Assembly (NCBI RefSeq): GCF_001544075.1
Contig: NZ_BCNT01000004.1
Location: 186,001 to 250,000, forward strand
Reading direction: 5' to 3'
Length of the DNA: 64,000 nt
From: Comamonas terrae
GTDB lineage: Bacteria > Pseudomonadota > Gammaproteobacteria > Burkholderiales > Burkholderiaceae_C
Shown: one piece after another, positions 58,319 through 64,000 of the stretch
Numbering within the stretch: position 1 is the stretch's first letter
How the letters are laid out: each line of letters starts with the position of its first letter
The notes under the pieces: model-generated
Told to the model about the DNA's origin: nothing
Databases searched by the model: none
The model's input: only the letters and a program-made list of their open reading frames with translations
Translations under genes and position numbers: made by a program

Positions 58319-59635
58319 TCAATGGGCCTTGCCCTGAGTTTCATCGGCGTGCCGGCCCATGTTGAGCAGCGCATAAAGGATGATGGCGCCAAAGGTGGCC
58401 GTGCCGATGCCGCCGAGCTTGAATTCGCCGAAGGTCAGCGTGAAGTCGCCCGTGCCCAGGATCAGCGTGATGGCGGCCACGATGAGGTTCTTGTTCTGCG
58501 AGAAGTCCACGCGGTTGTCCACCCAGATCTTGGCGCCGGCCACGGCGATCAAGCCGAAGACCACGATGGACACGCCGCCCATCACGGGCAGCGGGATCGC
58601 CTGGATCAGCGCGCCGAACTTGGGCGAGAAGCCCAGCAGCACGGCCAGCACGGCGGCGCTGAAGAACACGGCCGTGGAATAGATGCGCGTGGCGGCCATG
58701 ACGCCTATGTTCTCGGAATAGGTGGTCACGCCCGTGCCGCCCACCGAGCCGCTGACCATGGTGGCCAGGCCGTCGCCGATGAAGGCGCGGCCCATGTACT
58801 GGTCCAGGTCCTTGCCGGTCATGGCCGTGACGGCCTTGATGTGGCCCAGGTTCTCGGCCACCAGGATGATGACCACGGGCACGATGAGCACCATGGCATG
58901 GGCGTTGAATTCGGGGGCATGGAAGTGGGGCATGCCGAACCAGGCCGCATTGGCCACGCCCGCCAGGTCCACGGGCGTGCCCCAGCCCAGCACGTTGGTG
59001 AACAGGCCGTAGATCAGCGTGGCCACGATCAGGCCCACGAGGATCAGCAGGCGCTGCACCATGCCGCGCGTGAACACGGCCACCAGGCCCACGCTCACGA
59101 AGGTCATGGCCTGCATCCAGGATTCGAAGTTGTTGGCCGCCATGTTCTTGACCGGGATGGCCGCCAGGTTCAGGCCGATCACGGCCACCACGGCGCCCGT
59201 GACCACGGGCGGCATGAAGCGCTCGATCCAGCGCGTGCCGATGGCTTGCACGGCAAAGCCCACCAGCATGTAGACCGCGCCGCAGGCGATGATGCCGCCC
59301 AGGGCCAGCCCGATGTTGGGGTTGGCGCCCTTGCCCGCATAGCCCGTCACCGCGATCACCACGCTGATGAAGGCGAACGAGGAGCCGAGGTAGCTGGGCA
59401 CCCTGCCGCCCGTGATGAGGAAGAAGATCAGCGTGCCGATGCCGCTCATGAAGACGGCCAGGTTGGGGTCGAACCCCATCAGAATGGGCGCCAGCACGGT
59501 GGAGCCGAACATGGCGATCACATGCTGCACGCCCATGAGGCCGGTCTGCGGCCAGGGCAGGCGCTCGTCGGGACCGATCACGCCGCCCGACTGCAGGACG
59601 TCGGCGGACCGTTGTGTCCAGTGGAAAAGGCCCAT
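58319..59635 (-). CDS. Uracil/xanthine permease, NCS2 (UraA/UacT-like) family
   Basis: A 438-residue permease with about fourteen hydrophobic segments. GLMGVQHVIAMFGSTVLAPI is the first family block; VAENLGHIKAVTAMTGKDL and GGTGVTTYSENIGVMAATR are the core substrate-site loops. NCS2 carriers import uracil or oxidised purines with protons or Na+. By sequence the uracil type is more likely, but I cannot fix it. The start MGLFHWTQ is chosen; an upstream extension adds no recognisable sequence. Confidence 0.92.
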   Translation of the reverse strand: MGLFHWTQRSADVLQSGGVIGPDERLPWPQTGLMGVQHVIAMFGSTVLAPILMGFDPNLAVFMSGIGTLIFFLITGGRVPSYLGSSFAFISVVIAVTGYAGKGANPNIGLALGGIIACGAVYMLVGFAVQAIGTRWIERFMPPVVTGAVVAVIGLNLAAIPVKNMAANNFESWMQAMTFVSVGLVAVFTRGMVQRLLILVGLIVATLIYGLFTNVLGWGTPVDLAGVANAAWFGMPHFHAPEFNAHAMVLIVPVVIILVAENLGHIKAVTAMTGKDLDQYMGRAFIGDGLATMVSGSVGGTGVTTYSENIGVMAATRIYSTAVFFSAAVLAVLLGFSPKFGALIQAIPLPVMGGVSIVVFGLIAVAGAKIWVDNRVDFSQNKNLIVAAITLILGTGDFTLTFGEFKLGGIGTATFGAIILYALLNMGRHADETQGKAH

Positions 59636-59801
59636 GGGAAATTGCTCCTTGTAAACAAATGCTGCGATGGTATGTGTTTTTCCCGGGCGGCAATGCCGGG
59701 GCCGCCCCTGGCCCGCGGCCAGGCGGCGCATCTTTCCTACGTGCCGTGCCGCGGGGAGTCATTAGAGTGGGATGCTCCCAACCCAAGCAAAGGAACAGAC
59801 C

Positions 59802-60041
59802 ATGCGCGTGGACATCTACCGCCGGGCCGAAGCCCAGGGCCGGTATTCGCATCTGGTCGTGCCCGAGGGGCGCGCCATTCCCGAGGAAGCCACCAATACC
59901 GACTGGGAGAACGAGCAGCGGGGCCAGGAGCTGGACGAAACCGCTGCGCAGTGGCCGCAGCTGGGCATCGAGGAGCCGGGCCGCCAGCTGCGCGACAAGG
60001 GCTACGCGATCACCAGCCTGGACCGCCAGACCGACGACTGA
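59802..60041 (+). CDS. Small conserved protein, DUF6139 type
   Basis: A 79-residue, acidic, soluble protein with PEGRAIPEEATNTDWENEQR and a C-terminal GYAITSL block. I recognise the pattern from small proteins of Burkholderiales (DUF6139); the function is unknown. AAAGGAACAG precedes the ATG. It stands alone, divergent from the permease and 64 bp before the synthetase gene in the same direction. Confidence 0.75.
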   Translation: MRVDIYRRAEAQGRYSHLVVPEGRAIPEEATNTDWENEQRGQELDETAAQWPQLGIEEPGRQLRDKGYAITSLDRQTDD

Positions 60042-60105
60042 AACGGCGGGCCGCACTGTCAAGCAAGGGACGCCAGCGGCCGGCGCGGCGCGCTAAGCTG
60101 GCTGC

Positions 60106-62262
60106 ATGCACAGCCGCACCGCCCAACCCCCCTTCGTTCCCCAGATCCGCCTCTACCAGGACTGGCTGCGCGAGACGCGCGGCCTGCAGTTCGACAGCTA
60201 CGACGCGCTGTGGCGCTGGTCGGTCAGCGATCTCGATGCGTTCTGGCAAAGCATCTGGGACTATTTCGACGTGCAGTCCCCCACTCCCCATACGGCGGTG
60301 CTGGCGCGCAACGTCATGCCCGGGGCGCAGTGGTTTCCGGGCGCCCAGGTCAATTACGCGCGCCAGGTGCTGCGCCATGTCGATGCCGCGCATGCGTCCG
60401 GCATGCCCGCGGTGGTCAGCCGCAACGAGAAGGGCCTGCACCGCGAGCTGTCCTGGCCCGAGCTGCGCCGCCAGGTCGCGGCCCTGGCCCTGCACCTGAA
60501 GGCCCAGGGCGTGAGCAAGGGCGACCGCGTGGCCGCCTACCTGCCCAATATTCCCGAAGCCATGGTGGCCTTTCTCGCCACCGTGAGCCTGGGCGCGGTG
60601 TGGAGCATCTGCGCGCCCGACATGGGCACGAATGCGGTGCTGGACCGCTTCCAGCAGATCCAGCCCAAGGCGCTGATCGCCGTGGACGGCGTGCACTACG
60701 CGGGGCGCGACCTGGACCGCACGGCCGTGCTCGACGAACTGCGGCACGGCCTGCCCAGCGTCTCCCATGTGGTGCTGGTCGCCAATCTGGATGCTGGAAA
60801 AAAGATAGCGGATACCGCAGACTACGCAACCGTTACGGCCAGAAATGATGCGGAAACGGCAGCCTTCGAGCCCGAATGGGTGCCGTTCGACCACCCGCTG
60901 TGGATCGTCTACTCCAGCGGCACCACGGGCCTGCCCAAGCCCATCGTCCACGGCCATGGCGGCATGGTGCTGGTGGCCCTGCAGCTCAAGGGCCAGCACA
61001 ACGACATAGGCTGCAGCTACGACCCCAACAGCTGGGGCGAGCGCTACCACTGGTACAGCTCCACGGGCTGGGTGATGTGGAATGCCCAGGTTTCGGGCCT
61101 GCTGGGCGGCACCACCTGCGTGATCTTCGACGGCAGCCCGGGCGGCAGCAAGGAAAAGCCCGACTGGACCGTGCTGTGGCGCTTCGCGGCCGAGACCGGC
61201 GTGACCAGCTTCGGCTCGGGCGCGGCCTTCTATGCCAACTGCATGAAGGCCGGCGTGGATCTGTCCGCCTGCGGCGACCTTTCGCGCATCCGGGGCCTGG
61301 GCAGCACGGGCTCGCCGCTGTCGGCCGAGGTGCAGCAGTGGGGAACCGAGCAGTTCCGCAAGATCCGACAAATGAGCGGCGCCGGGCCGTCCCAAGCCGC
61401 GAAGGCCTCCCCGGGGGGCAGCGACCCACACGCAGTGGGGGAGCGTGGGGGCGACATCTGGTGGAACAACCTGTCCGGCGGCACCGACTTCGCCGGCGCC
61501 TTCATCGGCGGCAACCGCGAGCTGCCGCTCACGCCGGGCATCATGCAATGCCGCCAGCTTGGCGCGGCCGTCGAGGCCTGGAACGAGCTGGGCCAGCCCG
61601 TCATCGACGAAGTCGGCGAGCTGGTCTGCACCCAGCCCATTCCGTCCATGCCGCTGTACCTGTGGGGCGATACGGACGGCAGGCGTTACCTGTCCAGCTA
61701 CTTCGACATGTACCCGGCCGGCCACGGCCGCCGGCCCGGCGGCGGCGACGGCCCGGCCGAGATGGGGCCGGTCTGGCGCCACGGCGACTGGATACGCGTG
61801 CTGCCCGATGGCGGCTGCATCATCTACGGCCGCAGCGACGCCACCATCAACCGCCACGGCCTGCGCATGGGCACCAGCGAGATCTACAGCGCCGTCGAAG
61901 GCCTGCCCGAGGTGCTGGACAGCATGGTGGTGGACCTCGAATACCTGGGCCGCGACAGCTACATGCCGCTGTTCGTGGTGCTGCGCCCCGGCATGGCGCT
62001 GGATGCGGCCCTGCGCGAGCGCATCAACGCGGCCATCCGCGCGGCCCTGTCGCCGCGCTTCGTGCCCGACGCCATCTTCCAGGTGGCCGAGATTCCGCGC
62101 ACGCTCTCGGGCAAGAAGCAGGAGCTGCCCATCAAGAAGCTGCTGCTGGGCCAGCCGCTGGCCAAGGTGGTCAACAAGGAAGCCATGGCCAACCCCGGCT
62201 GCCTGGACTGGTACGAGCAGTTCGCGCGCGCGCACCTTGCGCGCACGGCCCCGGCGGCCTAG
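60106..62262 (+). CDS. Acetoacetyl-CoA synthetase with repeat-derived inserts
   Basis: A 718-residue AMP-forming acyl-CoA synthetase; most family members have about 650. YSSGTTGLPKPIVHGHGG is the phosphate loop; SICAPDMGTNAVLDRFQQI and RYHWYSSTGWVMWNAQVSGL (varied) are acetoacetate-type blocks, and LSGKKQELPIKKLLLGQPL carries the C-terminal Lys. It would convert acetoacetate to acetoacetyl-CoA, linked to polyhydroxybutyrate or ketone use. Residues 426-450 are an in-frame copy of repeat R3, placed just before the conserved WWNNLSGGTDFAGAF region; residues about 229-248 resemble R1. The reading frame stays open through both. Confidence 0.88.
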   Translation: MHSRTAQPPFVPQIRLYQDWLRETRGLQFDSYDALWRWSVSDLDAFWQSIWDYFDVQSPTPHTAVLARNVMPGAQWFPGAQVNYARQVLRHVDAAHASGMPAVVSRNEKGLHRELSWPELRRQVAALALHLKAQGVSKGDRVAAYLPNIPEAMVAFLATVSLGAVWSICAPDMGTNAVLDRFQQIQPKALIAVDGVHYAGRDLDRTAVLDELRHGLPSVSHVVLVANLDAGKKIADTADYATVTARNDAETAAFEPEWVPFDHPLWIVYSSGTTGLPKPIVHGHGGMVLVALQLKGQHNDIGCSYDPNSWGERYHWYSSTGWVMWNAQVSGLLGGTTCVIFDGSPGGSKEKPDWTVLWRFAAETGVTSFGSGAAFYANCMKAGVDLSACGDLSRIRGLGSTGSPLSAEVQQWGTEQFRKIRQMSGAGPSQAAKASPGGSDPHAVGERGGDIWWNNLSGGTDFAGAFIGGNRELPLTPGIMQCRQLGAAVEAWNELGQPVIDEVGELVCTQPIPSMPLYLWGDTDGRRYLSSYFDMYPAGHGRRPGGGDGPAEMGPVWRHGDWIRVLPDGGCIIYGRSDATINRHGLRMGTSEIYSAVEGLPEVLDSMVVDLEYLGRDSYMPLFVVLRPGMALDAALRERINAAIRAALSPRFVPDAIFQVAEIPRTLSGKKQELPIKKLLLGQPLAKVVNKEAMANPGCLDWYEQFARAHLARTAPAA
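60791..60850 (+). repeat. R1-like repeat inside the acetoacetyl-CoA synthetase coding sequence
   Basis: ATGCTGGAAAAAAGATAGCG, then CGCAGACTACGCAACCG and GGCCAGAAATGAT follow the R1 layout, although with more mismatches than the intergenic copies. It is AT-richer than the gene around it and lies in a non-conserved loop before FDHPLWIVYSSG. Confidence 0.45.
61381..61455 (+). repeat. R3 dispersed repeat, copy 2, in frame inside the synthetase gene
   Basis: GCCGGGCCGTCCCAAG at its start is identical to the copy at 25861; CCTCCCCGGGGGGCAGCGAC and CACACGCAGTGGGGGAGCG follow. It is exactly 75 bp (25 codons) and begins on a codon boundary, so the frame is kept. Confidence 0.82.
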
Positions 62263-62363
62263 GGCGGCCAAGAGGCCCGGCCTAGGCGCATCCGGGCCGC
62301 CGTGTGGCGATAATCGGCCATGCTGTTACTGGATGTCGGTTCTTGGACGCGCTGAGCAGTCGC

Positions 62364-63917
62364 ATGGTGCGCGGTTTGCGCGCGGTGCGGCTCGGCCTGC
62401 TATGGGCCGCAGGGGGCTGCATGGCATGGGGCTGCGCGCTGGCATGCGAGGGCCCGCAGCATGTCCACCTGCTCCATCCCGTGGCGCTGAGCGCCGCGGA
62501 GCAGGCCGAATTCCGCGCCATGGCGCCGCTGCGCGTGCTGGCGGTCGACGCTCCGCCCATGGCGCGCTACGACCGGGAACGCAACCGCTACGCCGGCATC
62601 GGTGTCGACGTATGGTGCTTCATCGCCGCAGAACTGGGGCTGCGCTACGAGATCCTCCCGGACCGGGACATGACCGTCGCCGACAAGATCCGGCAGGTGC
62701 AGCAAGGGCGCGCCGACGTGTTCCTGCCGCTGAGCCAGCAGCCCGACCGGGCGCGCCTGGGCCTTTTCACGCTGCCCTACTATGCGAGCTACTACGCCAT
62801 CATTGCGCGCACCGGGCGGCGCCTGCAGGTGCACGGGCTGGACGACCTGGCGCCCTACCGTGTCGGCGTGGTCAAGGGTGTAGCGCTGGAGCCGCGCCTG
62901 CAGGCGGCCCTGCCGGCCTCCCGGCTCACCAGCTTCGACCAGGCGAACAGCAACGGCATGTTCCAGGCCCTGCTCGACGGCGCGCTGGACGTGGCCGTGT
63001 TCAACAAGAGCATCTTCGACGAGAAGCGCTACGCCTACGACTACTTCGACCTGGAGGTCATCCATACCCTGCGCGACGATCCGCGCGAGTACAGCTTCTA
63101 TTTCAGTCCCACGCCCGAGCATCGGCGCCTGGTGGAGGTGTTCAACCGCTATCTGGGCGCCATCGACGCGTCGGAATCGGTGGCACAGCACGAAAAGGGC
63201 GATCGCCAGCTCATCGAGCGCTATGTGGCGCAGCGCAGCCAGCGCACGCTGCTGCAGGTCGCCAGCGTGGCCGCGGTCCTGATGATGCTGGTGTTCGGCC
63301 TGGCCTTTCTGCGCTACCGGCGCCTGGCCCGTCTGCTGGCCCAGAGCAACCGGCAGATCCTGGAGCAGCAGCAGGCCCTGCGGGAGGCCAATGAGCAGCT
63401 GGCACGCCTGAGCCTGTGCGACGAGCTGACCGGCCTGGCCAACCGCCGCGCCTTCGGCCAGGCGCTGCAGCGCGAGCATGCGCGCCGCCAGCGCACGGGC
63501 GCGCCCCTGAGCATGCTGGTCATCGACGTGGACCACTTCAAGTGCGTGAACGACCACTACGGCCATGCGACGGGCGACGACTATCTGCGTTCCGTCGCGC
63601 AGGTGCTGTCCCAGGCGGCGGGCCGGGCCGCCGACCTGGCCGCGCGCCATGGCGGCGAGGAGTTTGCCTGCCTGCTGCCCGACACGCCGGCAGCCGATGC
63701 GCTGGCGCTGGCCGAGCGCATCCGCATGGCCGCGGCCGGGCTGGCCCTGCCCAATGCGCTGGCGGCCGCCGGCCGGCTCACGGTCAGCATAGGCGTCGCG
63801 ACCCTGGAAGCCGGCCCGGCCACGGCGCAGGACCTGCTGGCCGAGGCCGACGCACAGCTGTATGCGGCCAAGCGCGCGGGCCGCGACTGCGTGCGCGCCG
63901 CCGTGGTGCGGGCCTAG
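62364..63917 (+). CDS. Diguanylate cyclase with periplasmic SBP_bac_3 sensor
   Basis: A 517-residue membrane signalling protein. A signal-anchor (residues 8-27) leads to a periplasmic amino-acid-binding-like domain (MTVADKIRQVQQGRADVFLP, VGVVKGVALEPRLQ, FNKSIFDEKRYAYDYFD) up to about 300. A membrane helix (VASVAAVLMMLVFGLAFLRY), a short coiled coil and a GGDEF domain follow. DELTGLANRRAFG and RHGGEEFACLLP are complete catalytic motifs, and RAAD five residues before GGEEF is a product-inhibition I-site. It should make c-di-GMP in response to a small ligand. The start at 62364 is chosen over an upstream GTG at 62304. Confidence 0.9.
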   Translation: MVRGLRAVRLGLLWAAGGCMAWGCALACEGPQHVHLLHPVALSAAEQAEFRAMAPLRVLAVDAPPMARYDRERNRYAGIGVDVWCFIAAELGLRYEILPDRDMTVADKIRQVQQGRADVFLPLSQQPDRARLGLFTLPYYASYYAIIARTGRRLQVHGLDDLAPYRVGVVKGVALEPRLQAALPASRLTSFDQANSNGMFQALLDGALDVAVFNKSIFDEKRYAYDYFDLEVIHTLRDDPREYSFYFSPTPEHRRLVEVFNRYLGAIDASESVAQHEKGDRQLIERYVAQRSQRTLLQVASVAAVLMMLVFGLAFLRYRRLARLLAQSNRQILEQQQALREANEQLARLSLCDELTGLANRRAFGQALQREHARRQRTGAPLSMLVIDVDHFKCVNDHYGHATGDDYLRSVAQVLSQAAGRAADLAARHGGEEFACLLPDTPAADALALAERIRMAAAGLALPNALAAAGRLTVSIGVATLEAGPATAQDLLAEADAQLYAAKRAGRDCVRAAVVRA

Positions 63918-63936
63918 CGCCGCGCGCCAGTGGCGT

Positions 63937-64000
63937 TCACCGGCCCAGGAACCGGGGCTCGCGCTTCTCGCGCCAGGCCGCGCCGCCTTCCTGCAGGTCC
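63937..64000 (-). CDS. Enoyl-CoA hydratase/isomerase family protein, C-terminal end (partial)
   Basis: The last 20 codons and stop of a gene that continues beyond the window. The peptide EGGAAWREKREPRFLGR is the usual end of crotonase-family enoyl-CoA hydratases, in which a (F/W)xEKRxPxFxG ending is common. Nothing more can be said about its substrate. It converges on the GGDEF gene with a 19-bp gap. Confidence 0.7.
   Translation of the reverse strand, partial: DLQEGGAAWREKREPRFLGR

Noticed and set aside
61360-61480. Frameshift or sequencing error in the acetoacetyl-CoA synthetase
   Set aside because: The frame is open before, through and after the 75-bp insert, and the insert matches a repeat elsewhere, so it is a real in-frame insertion rather than an error.
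1-64000. CRISPR arrays, tRNA or rRNA genes, prophage, intact insertion sequences, defence systems
   Set aside because: No regularly spaced repeats, no tRNA/rRNA-like sequence, no transposase, integrase or phage structural proteins were recognised in any frame.

Overview
The window is about 64 kb of high-GC bacterial chromosome. Gene order (mnmG-rsmG-lysE-parA-hydrolase-parB), many Bug-type periplasmic receptors, a box benzoyl-CoA pathway and the dispersed repeats all point to a betaproteobacterium of the family Comamonadaceae, perhaps Delftia, Comamonas or Acidovorax. That placement is from memory of gene content, not from a search. I saw no rRNA, tRNA, CRISPR array, prophage or intact insertion sequence.

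Layout. 0-11 kb: a chemotaxis receptor, three small redox genes, then the origin-proximal block mnmG-rsmG, a LysE exporter, parA, an RBBP9-like hydrolase and parB. Five parS-like 16-mers lie between 1.95 and 9.1 kb, so this is the chromosome-partition centre. 11-16 kb: two lipoproteins, a methyltransferase-like membrane protein, an AraC regulator and an Fsr-like exporter. 16-31 kb: catabolic and uptake genes (carboxypeptidase G2-like protein, Bug receptors, CoA transferase with a divergent LysR, class II aldolase, FAD-linked oxidase, a BMP-type protein, a cobalamin adenosyltransferase, and a D-amino-acid group made of LysR, DadA-like oxidase, GltI-like receptor and Asp/Glu racemase).

31-38.7 kb: a MarR regulator, an amidohydrolase, a crotonase, a feruloyl-CoA-synthase-like ligase, an SDR dehydrogenase, an exported M20 amidohydrolase and a Bug receptor. 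The gene set matches the actinobacterial CouR/O/M/L/N hydroxycinnamate pathway, in which a CoA thioester is shortened by hydration, oxidation and hydrolytic retro-Claisen cleavage. 39.4-55 kb: the complete aerobic benzoyl-CoA (box) pathway as two divergent units. boxR, a 63-residue Cys-rich gene, boxC, boxB and boxA read left. A DUF4863 gene, boxD, the benzoate-CoA ligase, an alpha/beta hydrolase and a five-gene Liv-type ABC transporter read right. A shared GCACAAT-N2-TGCA motif in both control regions is a likely BoxR operator. 55-64 kb: a thioesterase, a GFA protein, a succinyl-CoA:acetate CoA-transferase, an NCS2 permease, a DUF6139 protein, an acetoacetyl-CoA synthetase carrying repeat-derived coding inserts, a GGDEF protein and the end of a crotonase gene.

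Three dispersed repeat types recur. R1 is a short GCGCTTG-type hairpin. R2 is about 90-145 bp, always just after a stop codon. R3 has one copy beside an EF-hand gene and one read in frame inside the acetoacetyl-CoA synthetase. A 241-bp segment bounded by 20-bp inverted repeats separates the RBBP9-like gene from parB.
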